Shown: positions 10,471 through 23,305 of the stretch, piece after piece
Numbering within the stretch: the stretch's first letter is position 1
Layout: each line of letters begins with the position of its first letter
NCBI GenBank assembly: GCA_963942565.1
Contig: OZ012699.1
Location: 31,289,919 to 31,353,918, forward strand
DNA length: 64,000 bases
Direction of reading: 5' to 3'
Source: Maea johnstoni
Lineage: Eukaryota > Annelida > Polychaeta > Spionida > Magelonidae
Position numbers and translations under genes: made by a program
The notes under the pieces: generated by a model
Told to the model about the DNA's origin: nothing
The model's input: the letters and a program-made list of their open reading frames with translations, nothing else
The model's database searches: none

Positions 10471-11140
10471 TGATACAAGGCGTCCATGTTGTAGTAGGCA
10501 CAAGTATGGGGAGAAATATCTTACATTCCACAACTTGATCCACACTTTGCACTAAATCCTATTCAAAAATGAGCCTTTTAAATGACAAATTATCAAAGGC
10601 TTCCAGACTGTTCTTAAAGGCTCTTGTCCCCAAAAGTAGTGTTTTCTGCTTACTAAAATTACTTAAAAACTTCCTGGCTGACTTTTCTTTAAATTATACT
10701 GTTCCAGTGGTCTCTGTTCCAATTTCAGTTCTACTGTCATTGCAGGGCTTCAGAGTAATTTCTTAATACATAGGGACTGGGTGTTTAGTCCGTTCATTTC
10801 AGGTCAACACAATATTTCACAGTGAGAGAATTTTTCAAACAGGGTACAAACTCCATGCATACTCTCGAAAGAATGTCTCATAAATCAATATCACTTCGAC
10901 AGCGTTCCTTTTTTTTTTTTTTAATTGACTCAGCTACCCCAGATTCTTGTCTAGCCAGCTATTGTTACCACTTTTGATGCACAACCCATTCAGGTTTCTC
11001 ATAGAATCTGTGTCCAATGAGAATTGTGCATTCCAACAAGTTTTACTTGCTTGGTCCTATGAGACCTTTCTTTAGCGTGGTCCACTACTTTTATATGCAA
11101 CTGTCTCGTTTTATACTGTAGGTCTGCTTAGCAGGTGACA
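10471..11140. other. Non-coding stretch without recognised features
   Basis: AT-rich single-copy-looking sequence with a T-run near 10910. Short open frames lack any recognisable domain. No splice-supported exon is seen. Confidence 0.4.
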
Positions 11141-11149
11141 AGGATGTAA

Positions 11150-11870
11150 AGTCTGGTCCTATGAAGTAAATAAAACGCCCATATTTTTACCACTGAGTCA
11201 TTTATGTCTGGTTTAGCAGAACCTGGAGATGAGGATGCTTTCAGTTTCTGGTCCAATGTGGTGAATAAAAGATTTGTACGATCCTATATGCCCGGTTTAA
11301 TAGAACCTCAAGACAAAGATGTTTTCAGTTTCTAGTCCTATGTTTGTAAGAGAAGCACCGCGCTTGAAATCATAAGCCCTCTATGAATGTCTGGTTCAGC
11401 GATACTTCAAGAGGAGGATGCATTCAGTTTCTAGTCCTATCTTTGTAAGAGAAGCACCGTGCTTGAAATCATAAACCCTCTATCAATGTCTGGTTCAGCC
11501 GTACTTCAAGAGGAGGATGTTTTCAGTTTCAAGTCCTATGTTTGTAAGAGAAGCACCGCGCTTGAAATCATCATAAGCCCTGCATGAATGTCTGGTTCAG
11601 CAGTACTTCAAGAGGAGGATGTTTTCAATCCTGATCCTATGTAGTAAATGAAAATGAAAGTTCCTTAGTTGACACCAAGTCCTATATGTCTCGTGTAAGA
11701 GAACCTTCAGACAAGGACGCTTTCAGATTCTAGTCCTATATGTTTGTATGTGAAGCTCCGTGCTTATAGCACTGCCGATACTATAAGTCCTGTAGTCTGT
11801 CCAGTTCAGCTGAGGATGTTTTCAAGCCTGGTCCTACGTAGTAAATGAAGATCCCTTAAGTAGTTGACAC
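11150..11870 (+). repeat. About 100-bp degenerate tandem repeat
   Basis: Units share 'tgtctggttcagc', 'acttcaagaggaggatg', 'ttttcagtttctagtcctatg' and 'agaagcaccg'. The word ctggttcagc recurs near 11391, 11490 and 11591. About six to seven units, with outer ones more diverged. Confidence 0.75.
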
Positions 11871-12409
11871 TTTAAGCCATGCACATATTACTAGGATCTT
11901 ATGAGATGGAACAAAAATGCCTGTGTGTGTTTAAGAATTTATCCTCACACACCCAAGCGAACCTTGATCCCTGATGAGGAACGTGACACAGAAAAGGACG
12001 TCATTTACTGTCCTCAGACCCCTCAACCGGGGTATGCAGTATTTCAGGTCACAGATAACTACTAACTGGCTGTTAAGTGTTCCTAACAGCTCCTAACAGC
12101 TGTGTTGATCACCAGCTATAATAAAGCACACTGTGGCAAGAGCAGTCGCGACTAGCAGTACATGAATCAATCCAGTGGGAATGTTCTAAGTATTATTGCT
12201 GCCTAAGCCCAGGTGCCCTATTTATATAGTGTTTTCAAGGCTGTCAACCAGAATCTTAGTAAACAGCATTTGTTTACAACTTTCTTCTTCCCCGCATGCC
12301 AGGGTCAGGGTCCTGTCAGATAATATGGTTCTCTATCCCAATTCTCTTGGTGCCTTTACTCACTTCACTTTATCAATTCTCTTATTTCCAATGGTCAGGG
12401 CTCTCTCAA

Positions 12410-12612
12410 GCAGGGTCTTCCCCAGGATTTGGAAACAGAGGGTCAAGACTGCACTTGTAGTAGTACTGTATGAGTGAAGTCCTTGAAATATTTGCTTGGA
12501 CTCAAAAAATACAGAACATCTAACAAAAATAAAACTGTGCTACATTTTGCCAAAAACCTGGTATTTGAGAGTCAAAATAGCTCCCAGACTCCTGGCTGGG
12601 TAGGTCCCTGCA
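12410..12612 (+). mobile_element. Diverged hAT-like MITE, family A
   Basis: Begins CAGGGTCTTCCCCAGGATTT and ends 'ctcctggctgggtaggtccctg', resembling both family A ends. The middle is short and decayed, and no clean TSD is visible. Confidence 0.5.
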
Positions 12613-12808
12613 TTATGTTTTTTTTCTAATACAAACATTTAGGTTAAAGTCTAGTGGCAATTTGGGCACCATGGCTGATCTTTTCTAGTCGCAGATCCAA
12701 AAATCCAGGGGCATTTGCACCAAGTGCACCTGTTGAGCTTGTTCCCTGACTGCACCAGTATTTTGTTCTCTGTCCATATTTCCTTCATACCATTTATTAC
12801 TTCACTAG

Positions 12809-13041
12809 GGCCAAGAAAAAAATATTGTTTGTTTCCTGTAACGGTGTGAAAAAAAATAGGGTAGGTAGGTCGGTAAAATTTTAAAAAATTGCATTATTTT
12901 TTGGTCAAAAATGTGTGTTTTATGCATGTTTTACGTTGATTGGGAGTTGGGAGAGCAGAATTTTTTTTTAGGGTATGGATTTTTTGGAATAAAAACTTGT
13001 TAGGCTAGGGTTACAGGAAACAAACAACTTTTTTTTAGGCC
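12809..13041. mobile_element. Harbinger-like MITE, GGCCTAAA family
   Basis: About 233 bp with long inverted ends: a GGCC, A-run, TTGTTTGTTTCCTGTAAC arm and its complement ending TTTTTTTAGGCC. Flanks are TAG and TAA, a probable 3-bp TSD with one change. Relatives lie at 20908, 22566, 51157 and 63722. Confidence 0.75.
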
Positions 13042-13276
13042 TAATCACCAATGGCCAAGACTCTCAAAATGTACCTGGTTCTCCACCACAGTGCTCTTTG
13101 GGTGCTCTTTACCAATTCTCTTGGTGCATTTTCTTACCTCACTAATGCACCTAAGAACATTATCAGCCCAAAGGGCACCAAGTATCAGTGATAGTTCAAT
13201 AGGAGTACAGAGTACTGATTTAACCTGAGAATGATATGTGATAAATGGTTTTGCTAATCACTACTGTATGTTTTAA

Positions 13277-13478
13277 CCCTTCCAATGCCAACGCTACTTT
13301 CGTCAAAAGCACAAGGACGCAACCTTCATTGAAAACCATCTAAACCCTGTCATGTTGGTATTAATTGGAAAGCTCTCACTGAGTACTCTCAGATAGTACC
13401 TATTTGCCAGGGTTTCAGTCATTTTCAGGTCTTTTGCATCAGTTGTATTGGCCAAATTAGCCACCAGCAGCATAAGGG
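13277..13478 (-). mobile_element. TTAA-type MITE, family T
   Basis: TTAA at 13273-13276 and 13479-13482. Ends CCCTTCCAATGCC and GCATAAGGG. It lies within the 340-bp tandem block. Confidence 0.8.
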
Positions 13479-13617
13479 TTAACAAATGCACCGAAGAACA
13501 TTCTCGACCAAAAGGGCATCACGTATCAATGATGGTTCAATAGGAGTACAGAGCACTGATTTAACCTGAGATTGCTATGTGATAAATGGTTTTGCTAATC
13601 ACTACTGTATATTTTAA

Positions 13618-13810
13618 CCCTTCCTACTTTCGTCAAAAGCACAAGGACGCAACGTTTATTGAAAACTATCTAAACCCTATCATGTTGGTATTTGTTTGAA
13701 AGCTCTCACTGAGTACTCTCAGATGAGTACCCATTCGCCAGGGTTTCAGTCATTTTCATGTTTTTTGCATCATTTTGTATTGGCCAAATAAGCCACCAGC
13801 AGCATAAGGG
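13618..13810 (-). mobile_element. TTAA-type MITE, family T (duplicate within tandem block)
   Basis: TTAA at 13614-13617 and 13811-13814. A small deletion near the left end removes the 'aatgccaacg' part. Confidence 0.75.
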
Positions 13811-14000
13811 TTAAGCTGAGAATGCTATGTGCCTATATAGCTATGTGATATATGGTTTTGCCGATCACTACTGTATGTTTAAACAGTCTCTCACCCTGAT
13901 TAACCTCATTACAGGGTCAATTACAAGTGTCCTGGTTGAGGTAAGGATGTTGTCCTCATATGAACTACCCAGAGAGCAGCCAGCCAGCCACAACTGTTAA

Positions 14001-14206
14001 CCCTTCCAATGCTGAGGTTACTTTCGTCCAAAGCACAATGACGTAAAGATTTTTGAAAAACGTCTAAACCCTGTCATGTTGGTATTCATTAGAAAGCTCT
14101 CTATGAGTACTTTCAGATGAGTACCCATTTGCCAGGGTTTCAGTAATTTTTCAGGTTTTGTTGCATCATTTTGCATTGGCCAAATTAGCCACCAGCAGCA
14201 TAAGGG
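14001..14206 (-). mobile_element. TTAA-type MITE, family T
   Basis: TTAA at 13997-14000 and 14207-14210, with both family ends intact. Confidence 0.8.
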
Positions 14207-14264
14207 TTAACTATCCCTCAACTTCCATTCCTTAAACTAGCAACTAGCCCTCACTGGGTTTCAT

Positions 14265-14360
14265 TTTATCATATATAAACGTATGCCTGCACATATACTG
14301 CATTAGGGCTGGTGACCTACTGTTGGCCATTTAGTTGACACATATGCCACATGAAGGGGC
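14265..14360 (+). repeat. Duplicated 90-bp segment, copy 1
   Basis: The sequence around 'cctactgttggccatttagtt' and 'gccacatgaaggggc' recurs at 15590-15680 in the same orientation. Confidence 0.6.
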
Positions 14361-14363
14361 TTC

Positions 14364-14680
<317 letters not shown>

Positions 14681-14995
14681 CCCATATATATTGGGACCAA
14701 ACGATTCTCCATAGACCCAATTACTCCTATATATAGTATTCACTCCCAACTACCTTTCGCCAAAACATGTTATTGCATTTTCCAGGTGTTGTTGTTCATG
14801 GGGCGTAACAAGTAGGGCAGGCCAGGTAATAACAACATCAGTACTTAATTTATAACCTGTGTGCAGTAGATACGTTAGGACGAGTATTCGCTCAGAAATT
14901 TTGGCTCGACAAAACATGTACTTACTTCTGGAGAAACTTCATACAGGGAGACAAAGTGGTTCAGTGTCTAAACAGGCCCGCTTAACCCATTCACA

Positions 14996-15208
14996 CTCAG
15001 AGTTCCTCTAAAAAGTATCGTCTGCTACTCTTATACTTTTGAAAATAACTGGGGAATAAAGCAAATGTTTACAAAATATTTGAAGGAGAGTTGATGTTTG
15101 ACTTCTGATCAACATTTCTCCTTCAAATATTTTCCTAAAAAATGCTTTTGTTAGAGAAATATTATCAAAATTGTCAGGCCTGTTTTGGCCGGTCTGAGTG
15201 TGAATGGG
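14996..15208 (+). mobile_element. Palindromic TTAA MITE, family H (well preserved)
   Basis: Ends CCCATTCACACTCAGAG and CTGAGTGTGAATGGG form an inverted repeat. TTAA lies at 14992-14995, decayed to TAAA on the right. The central hairpin arms at about 15070-15132 pair around a TGATCA-containing loop. Confidence 0.8.
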
Positions 15209-15709
15209 TAAAGAATTAATGTAATGGGGCACATTCATAGTTACAGAGCAATAAGAAAGTGAACCCAATTTTTCCCTAGAATGAATAAAGATTTTAAATG
15301 TAAAGGGCCAAATGAACATAGTTAAAGCAGTATAAGGTAACGAACCCAATATTTTCTAAAAGATGAACCTCAACTCAACATACCAGACAGGAGGTAATAT
15401 ACACAGCAACTATCTTATCTTAAGGTTAACAAACTATATTCTCGACCCAGTTATCCTCAAGTCCCCTGACCCAGTTTTACCTGGAGTACCCTATCTCCCA
15501 TTACCTAGCAATGGTCATCTGTCTAGAAATGTAGGTGATTTCAGGAGATCACAGTAAACCCTAGCCTAGCTACAAGGCTCAACTCTACTTAATTATATAT
15601 AAATGCCTGCACCCATACAATATAGGGACTTGTGGCCTACTGTTGGCCATTTAGTTCACACAATTGCCACATGAGGGGGTTGTAATGGCATAATTCCAAC
15701 TGACCTAGT
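15209..15709. other. Non-coding stretch; holds copy 2 of a duplicated segment at 15590-15680
   Basis: No exon is recognised. The 15590-15680 part matches 14265-14360. Confidence 0.45.
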
Positions 15710-16190
15710 TAGGGGTCCACACCGGTACCGCCGTACCGTGAGGGTACCGATACTCCGCCCGAAAATACCGGTAAAAAAACGTATAATTAGTAGCCGGTAT
15801 TTTGGTACCGGTACTATGACTAAGCCGCCTCTCTGCTGATATAGCAGGCAAGGCGGACAGAGTGCAGAGACGCAGGATCGGCGGGAAAATACATCGCGAA
15901 CTCGCGATCGCGTCATCCAGTGCCGGCCGCCATTGTAACTGCACTACGATAGATACTAACGCAGGCTGTAGTACTTGGAAAAGTGTGGAGAGGGCCACGC
16001 TATGTACTTTACATGGTGCTAGTCCAGCCCCACCACACTTTTCCAAGCACTAACGCGCGCGACAGAATCGAATCGAAAACATCGACAAAGTAAAGAAAGT
16101 AACCAGTATCGGTACCGTTAGAATACCGGAACCGTATAAAAAATACCGGAACCGTACCATACCGTATAATTTTAAAGGTATGGACCCCTA
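15710..16190. mobile_element. hAT-type MITE rich in GGTACCG words, TSD GACCTAGT
   Basis: Ends TAGGGGTCCACACCGG and GGTATGGACCCCTA. Perfect 8-bp TSD GACCTAGT at 15702-15709 and 16191-16198. Subterminal zones repeat ACCGGTACCG/ATACCGGAACCG, a likely hAT transposase-binding pattern. Confidence 0.9.
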
Positions 16191-16261
16191 GACCTAGTAT
16201 ACCGCAGTGCCATCTATCCAAAATGGAGGATATTTGGATATGGCCTGGTAGGCAGGCTAAG

Positions 16262-16512
16262 CAGGGTCTTAGCCAGCGGGGTGTCTGGGTGTATTTTGGA
16301 CTCCCTGGTTCAAGAAAAATACCTGATACTAATTCCAAGTTAAATTTCAAAGTTTAACTTTGGAATAATGACAAAGACATTTCTTGAAGCATATAATCAC
16401 TTTCATAATCAGTGTAATGATTTTTACTTTTTCAATCAGGGATTTTGGACACCCTAAATTCTTGAAACACCAATTTGGACACCCTGTTATGAAAATCCTG
16501 GCTAAGTCCCCG
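16262..16512 (+). mobile_element. hAT-like MITE, family B, TSD AGGCTAAG
   Basis: Starts CAGGGTCTTAGCCAGCGGGG and ends CTGGCTAAGTCCCCG. Perfect 8-bp TSD at 16254-16261 and 16513-16520. Its middle supplies the empty site for the mariner-like insertion at 27977. Confidence 0.85.
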
Positions 16513-16540
16513 AGGCTAAGTAAACCTTAGACTGGCTCCG

Positions 16541-16690
16541 GGGTCTTAGCCAGGATTTCAAAAATGCCTGTTCAAAACAGCAATTCCAAAATTTCTGCCC
16601 GTCCAGATTTAACTACTGAGCTACTTCAAATCCTTATTCCAACTATTTTGTTTAAAAAGGCAACCATGGTCAATGCTTTATGATTTTCGC
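16541..16690 (+). mobile_element. hAT-like MITE fragment, family C
   Basis: Begins GGGGTCTTAGCCAGGATTTC followed by 'aaatgcctgttcaaaacagcaattcc', as at the right end of the 36296 copy. The rest is lost. Confidence 0.5.
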
Positions 16691-17292
16691 CTTTGGCATA
16701 GACAGTATTTTTCATGGAGACATCAATAATCAAAATCATAAATCAAAAATCAAGAGATTGAATTGAGAAAATATTTTAATCGACATCTCTAGTCTCAACA
16801 GGCAGGTTTCAACAGGTAATAGGATACGAGGACACACCAGACTGGAAATGTCTGACCTTTCATATCTGCCTGCCACAGTCCTCTAATTTATCACAATCTT
16901 TATCAGATAAAACTGCCATCTTGGTGGCGATCATCTGATATACCTCTCAAAAACAAATATTTTTCTCTGACAAAGCCTTGATAAAATATTCAAGGTCAAC
17001 AGCCCATTTAACAGGCCATAAATTATGTGTACATTGTTTGTTAAATCATCATTTGCTGATATTTGCTGGCCCCAAAGGCGGATGAACTATAACTAATTTA
17101 AGTTCATCTGCTTTTGGTGGATCCGGTATGGACATTGAACACTAACATTATATGTGTAGTTCATTAAGTTACCAATAGGTGGCACTTGTAGGGTATGGAC
17201 ACTATCATTTGTGAGTAGTTCTTAAAGTGACCATCAGGTGGCATTAGAGGCCATGGAGTATGGACACTATCAACATGTAGTTCATGAACTTA
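16691..17292. other. Non-coding stretch with CTCF-like words
   Basis: Contains CCAATAGGTGGCAC near 17170 and CCATCAGGTGGCAT near 17229, matching the CTCF core pattern. No coding region is recognised. Confidence 0.4.
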
Positions 17293-20200
17293 CTTTTAAC
17301 TTCCTAGCAGTATGAGGATGAAAGGGTCAATACAAGTCTATTACTTCCTAGCAGTCTGGGGGTGAAAGGATCAATACAAGTCTATTACTTCCTAGCAGTC
17401 TGGGGGTGAAAGGGTCAATACAAGTCTATTACTTCCTAGCAGTCTGAGGGTGAAAGGGTCAATACAAGTCTATTACTTCCTAGCAGTCTGGGGGTGAAAG
17501 GGTCAATACAAGTCTATTACTTCCTAGCAGTCTGGGGGTGAAAGGGTCACTACAAGTCTATTACCTCCTAGCAGTCTGGGGGTGAAAGGGTCAATACAAG
17601 TCTATTACTTCCTAGCAGTCTGGGGGTGAAAGGGTCACTACAAGTCTATTACCTCCTAGCAGTCTGGGGGTGAAAGGGTCAATACAAGTCTATTACTTCC
17701 TAGCAGTCTGGGGGTGAAAGGATCAATACAAGTCTATTACTTCCTAGCAGTCTGGGGGTGAAAGGGTCAATACAAGTCTATTACTTCCTAGCAGTCTGGG
17801 GCTGAAAGGGTCAATACAAGTCTATAACTTCCTAGCAGTCTGGGGGTTAAAGGGTCAATACAAGTCTATTACTTCCTAGCAGTCTGGGGGTGAAAGGGTC
17901 AATACAAGTCTATTACTTCCAAGCAGTCTGGGGGAGAAAGGGTCAATACAAGTATATTACTTCCTAGCAGTCTGGGGGTGAAAGGGTCAATACAAGTCTA
18001 TTACTTCCTAGCAGTCTGGGGGTGAGAGGGTCAATACAAGTCTATTACTTCCTAGCAGTCTGGGGGTGAAAGGGTCAATACAAGTCTATTACTTCCTAGT
18101 AGTCTGGGGGAGAAAGGGTCAATACAAGTCTATTACTTCCTAGCAGTCTGGGGGTGAAAGGGTCAATACAAGTCTATTACTACCTAGCAGTCTGGGGGTG
18201 AAAGGGTCAATACAAGTCTATTACTTCCTAGCAGTGTGGGGGTGAAAGGGTCACTACAAGTCTATTACTTCCTAGCAGTGTGGGGGTGAAAGGGTCAATA
18301 CAAGTCTATTACTACCTAGCAGTCTGGGGGTGAAAGGGTCAATACAAGTCTATTACTACCTAGCAGTCTGGGGGTGAAAGGGTCAATACAAGTCTATTAC
18401 TTCCTAGCAGTGTGGGGGTGAAAGGGTCACTACAAGTCTATTACTTCCTAGCAATCTGGGGGTGAAAGGGTCAATACAAGTCTATTACTACCTAGCAGTC
18501 TGGGGGTGAAAGGGTCAATACAAGTCTATTACTTCCTAGCAGTGTGGGGGTGAAAGGGTCACTACAAGTCTATTACTTCCTAGCAGTCTGGGGGTGAAAG
18601 GGTCAATACAAGTCTATTACTACCTAGCAGTCTGGGGGTGAAAGGGTCAATACAAGTCTATTACTACCTAGCAGTCTGGGGGTGAAAGGGTCAATACAAG
18701 TCTATTACTACCTAGCAGTCTGGGGGTGAAAGGGTCAATACACGTCTATTACTTCATAGCAGTCTGGGGGTGAAAGGGTCAATACAAGTCTATTACTTCC
18801 TAGCAGTCTGGGGGAGAAAGGGTCAATACAAGTCTATTACTTCCTAGCAGTCTGGGGGTGAAAGGGTCAATACAAGTCTATTACTTCCTAGCAGTCTGGG
18901 GGTGAAAGGGTCACTACAAGTCTATTACTTCCTAGCAGTCTGGGGGTGAAAGGGTCACTACAAGTCTATTACTTCCTAGCAGTGTGGGGGTGAAAGGGTC
19001 AATACAAGTCTATTACCTCCTAGTAGTGTGAGGGTGAAAGGGTCAATACAAGTCTATTACTTCCTAGCAGTGTGGGGGTGAAAGGGTCAATACAAGTCTA
19101 TTACTTCCTAGCAGTCTGGGGGTGAAAGGGTCACTACAAGTCTATTACTTCCTAGCAGTGTGGGGGTGAAAGGGTCAATACAAGTCTATTACCTCCTAGT
19201 AGTGTGAGGGTGAAAGGGTCAATACAAGTCTATTACTTCCTAGCAGTGTGGGGGTGAAAGGGTTAATACAAGTCTATTACTTCCTAGCAGTCTGGGGGTG
19301 AAAGGGTCAATACAAGTCTATTACTTCCTAGCAGTCTGGAGGAGAGAGGGTCAATACAAGTCTATTACTTCCTAGTAGTCTGAGGGTGAAAGGGTCACTA
19401 CAAGTCTATTACTTCCTAGCAGTGTGGGGGTGAAAGGGTCAATACAAGTCTATTACCTCCTAGTAGTGTGAGGGTGAAAGGGTCAATACAAGTCTATTAC
19501 TTCCTAGCAGTGTGGGGGTGAAAGGGTTAATACAAGTCTATTACTTCCTAGCAATCTGGGGGTGAAAGGGTCAATACAAGTCTATTACTTCCTAGCAGTC
19601 TGGAGGAGAGAGGGTCAATACAAGTCTATTACTTCCTAGTAGTCTGAGGGTGAAAGGGTCAATACAAGTCTATAACTTCCTAGCAGTCTGGTGGTGAAAG
19701 GGTCAATACAAGTCTATTACTTCCTAGCAGTCTGGGGGTGAAAGGGTCAATACAAGTCTATTACTTCCTAGCAGTCTGGGGGAGAAAGGGTCAATACAAG
19801 TCTATTACTTCCTAGCAGTCTGGGGGAGAAAGGGTCAATACAAGTCTATTACTTCCTAGCAGTCTGGGGGTGAAAGGGTCAATACAAGTCTATTACTTCC
19901 TAGCAGTCTGGGGGAGAAAGGGTCAATACAAGTCTATTACTTCCTAGCAGTCTGGGGGAGAAAGGGTCAATACAAGTCTATTACTTCCTAGCAGTCTGGG
20001 GGTGAAAGGGTCAATACAAGTCTATTACCTCCTAGCAGTCTGGGGGTGAAAGGGTCAATACAAGTCTATTACTTCCTAGCAGTCTGGGGGAGAAAGGGTC
20101 AATACAAGTCTATGACTACCTAGCAGTCTGGGGGACAAAGGGTCAATACAAGTCTATCACTTCCTAGCAGTCTGGGGGAGAAAGGGTCAATACAAGTCTA

Positions 20201-20907
20201 TTACTTCCTGGCAGTCTGAGGGTGAAAGGGTCAATACAAGTCTATTACTTCCTGGCAGTCTGAGGGTGAAAGGGTCAATACAAGTCTATTACCTCCTAGC
20301 AGTCTGGAGGTGAAAGGGTCAATACAAGTCTATGACTACCTAGCAGTCTGGGGGACAAAGGGTCAATACAAGTCTATCACTTCCTAGCAGTCTGGAGGTG
20401 AAAGGGTCAATACAAGTCTATCACTTCCTAGCAGTCTGAGGGAGAGAGGGTCAATACAAGTCTATTACTTCCTAGCAGTCTGGGGGAGAAAGGGTCAATA
20501 CAAGTCTATTACTTCCTAGCAGTCTGAGGGTGAAAGGGTCAATACAAGTCTATTACTTCCTAGCAGTCTGGGGGTGAAAGGGTCAATACAAGTCTATTAC
20601 TTCCTAGCAGTCTGGGGGAGAAAGGGTCAATACAAGTCTATTACTTCCTAGCAGTCTGAGGATGAAAGGGTCAATACAAGTCTATTACTTCCTAGCAGTG
20701 TGGGGGTGAAAGGGTCACTACAAGTCTATTACTTCCTAGCAGTCTGGGGGTGAAAGGGTCAATACAAGTCTATTACTACCTAGCAGTCTGGGGGTGAAAG
20801 GGTCAATACAAGTCTATTACTTCCTAGCAGTCTGGGGGAGAAAGGGTCAATACAAGTCTATGACTACCTAGCAGTCTGGGGGACAAAGGGTCAATACAAG
20901 TCTATTA

Positions 20908-21154
20908 GGCCTAAAAAAAATAATTGTTTGTTTCCTGTAACCCTACCTACCCTATATTTTTGGCCCTACCCGAAATCTTTTTATGACATTTTGAATCAAA
21001 AACATGGTATTCCGAATGAAAAACATGAACAGCTCAACTGTGAGGCTACCATTTATCACTAAAAAGATTTCTTAAAATAAAAACATTTCCCTACCTACCT
21101 ACCCTAATTTTTCCTGGGGTGTTACAGGAAACAATCAATTTATTTTTTTAGGCC
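20908..21154. mobile_element. Harbinger-like MITE inside the minisatellite, copy 1
   Basis: 247 bp with ends GGCCTAAAAAAAATAATTG and ATTTTTTTAGGCC. TSD TTA at 20905-20907 and 21155-21157, taken from the TCTATTACTTCC of the unit, so the empty site is present in every neighbouring unit. Confidence 0.9.
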
Positions 21155-22565
21155 TTACTTCCTGGCAGTCTGGGGGTGAAAGGGTCAATACAAGTCTATT
21201 ACTTCCTAGCAGTCTGGAGGTGAAAGGGTCAATACAAGTCTATTACTTCCTAGCAGTCTGGGGGAGAAAGGGTCAATACAAGTCTGTTACTTCCTAGCAG
21301 TCTGGAGGTGAAAGGGTCAATACAAGTCTATTACTTCCTAGCAGTCTGGGGGAGAAAGGGTCAATACAAGTCTATTACTTCCTAGCAGTCTGGGGGTGAA
21401 AGGGTCAATACAAGTCTATTACTTCCTAGCAGTCTGGGGGTGAAAGGGTCAATACAAGTCTATTACTTCCTAGCAGTCTGGGGGAGAAAGGGTCAATACA
21501 AGTCTATTACTTCCTAGCAGTCTAGGGGAGAAAGGGTCAATACAAGTCTATTACTTCCTAGCAGTGTGGGGGTGAAAGGGTCAATACAAGTCTATAACTA
21601 CCTAGCAGTCTGGGGGTGAAAGGGTCAATACAAGTCTATTACTACCTAGCAGTCTGGGGGTGAAAGGGTCAATACAAGTCTATTACTTCCTAGCAGTCTG
21701 GGGGTGAAAGGATCAATACAAGTCTATCACTTCATAGCAGTCTGGGGGTGAAAGGGTCAATACAAGTCTATTACTTCCTAGCAGTCTGGGGGTGAAAGGG
21801 TCAATACAAGTCTATGACTACCTAGCAGTCTGGGGGTGAAAGGGTCAATACAAGTCTATAACTTCCTAGCAGTCTGGGGGAGAAAGGGTCAATACAAGTC
21901 TATTACTTACTAGCAGTCTGGGGGTGAAAGGGTCAATACAAGTCTATTACTTCCTAGCAGTCTGGGAGAGAAAGGGTCAATACAAGTCTATTACTTCCTA
22001 GCAGTCTGGGGGAGAAAGGGTCAATACAAGTCTATTACTTCCTAGCAGTCTGGAGGTGAAAGGGTCAATACAAGTCTATGACTACCTAGCAGTCTGGGGG
22101 TGAAAGGGTCAATACAAGTCTATTACTTCCTAGCAGTCTGGGGGTGAAAGGGTCAATACAAGTCTATTACTTCCTAGCAGTCTGGAGGTGAAAGGGTCAA
22201 TACAAGTCTATTACCTCCTAGCAGTCTGAGGGAGAGAGGGTCAATACAAGTCTATTACTTCCTAGCAGTCTGAGGGTGAAAGTGTCAATACAAGTCTATT
22301 ACTTCCTAGCAGTCTGGGGGTGAAAGGGTCAATACAAGTCTATTACTTCCTAGGAGTCTGAGGGTGAAAGGGTCAATACAAGTCTATTACTTCCTAGCAG
22401 TCTGGGGGTGAAAGGGTCAATACAAGTCTATTACTTCCTAGCAGTCTGGGGGTGAAAGGGTCAATACAAGTCTATTACCTCCTAGCAGTCTGGGGGAGAA
22501 AGGGTCAATACAAGTCTATGACTACCTAGCAGTCTGGGGGACAAAGGGTCAATACAAGTCTATTA

Positions 22566-22812
22566 GGCCTAAAAAAAATAATTGTTTGTTTCCTGTAACC
22601 CTACCTACCCTATATTTTTGGCCCTACCCGAAATCTTTTTATGACATTTTGAATCAAAAACATGGTATTCCGAATGAAAAACATGAACAGCTCAACTGTG
22701 AGGCTACCATTTATCACTAAAAAGATTTCTTAAAATAAAAACATTTCCCTACCTACCTACCCTAATTTTTCCTGGGGTGTTACAGGAAACAATCAATTTA
22801 TTTTTTTAGGCC
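22566..22812. mobile_element. Harbinger-like MITE inside the minisatellite, copy 2
   Basis: By eye identical to the copy at 20908-21154, with the same TTA duplication and the same rare GACAAAG variant unit on its left. It therefore arose by duplication of the array block, not by a second insertion. Confidence 0.9.
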
Positions 22813-23305
22813 TTACTTCCTGGCAGTCTGAGGGTGAAAGGGTCAATACAAGTCTATGACTTCCTAGCAGTCTGGGGGTGAAAGGGTCAATACAAGTCTA
22901 TTACTTCCTAGCAGTCTGGGGGAGAAAGGGTCAATACAAGTCTATTACTTCCTAGCAGTCTGGGGGTGAAAGGGTCAATACAAGTCTATTACCTCCTAGC
23001 AGTCTGGGGGTGAAAGGGTCAATACACGTCTATTACTACCTAGCAGTCTAGGGGTGAAAGGGTCAATACAAGTCTATTACTACCTAGCAGTCTGGGGGTG
23101 AAAGGGTCAATACAAGTCTATTACTACCTAGCAGTCTGGGGGTGAAAGGGTCAATACAAGTCTATTACTTCCTAGCAGTCTGGGGGTTAAAGGGTCAATA
23201 CAAGTCTATTACTTCCTCTATTACTTCCTAGCAGTCTGGAGGAGAAAGGCTCAACGTAAATCCATGATTTCCTAGCTTTCTGGGGGAGAAAGGGTCAATA
23301 CAACC

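Larger units (their letters stand above)
13140..13890 (+). repeat. About 340-bp tandem duplication that includes family T MITEs
   Basis: The block from 'atcagtgatagttcaatagg' (about 13182) to the T element recurs at about 13522, 340 bp later, and a decayed third start follows at 13815. The MITE was probably amplified passively with the block. Confidence 0.65.
17293..23305 (+). repeat. Giant 44-bp minisatellite, about 120 copies
   Basis: The unit begins TTCCTAGCAGTCTGGGGGTG and continues with AAAGGGTCAATACAAGTCTA then TTAC, 44 bp in all. It repeats head to tail for about 6.0 kb. Recurrent variant units (GAGAAAG for GTGAAAG, CACTACAAG, GTGTGGGGG, GACAAAG) recur in runs, indicating higher-order blocks and ongoing unequal exchange. 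Since 44 is not a multiple of 3, no long frame runs through. Two identical MITEs interrupt it. The ends are degenerate. Confidence 0.97.

Noticed and set aside
17293-23305. Regular repeats resembling a CRISPR array
   Set aside because: Head-to-tail 44-bp units without unique spacers, in a eukaryotic context: a minisatellite.
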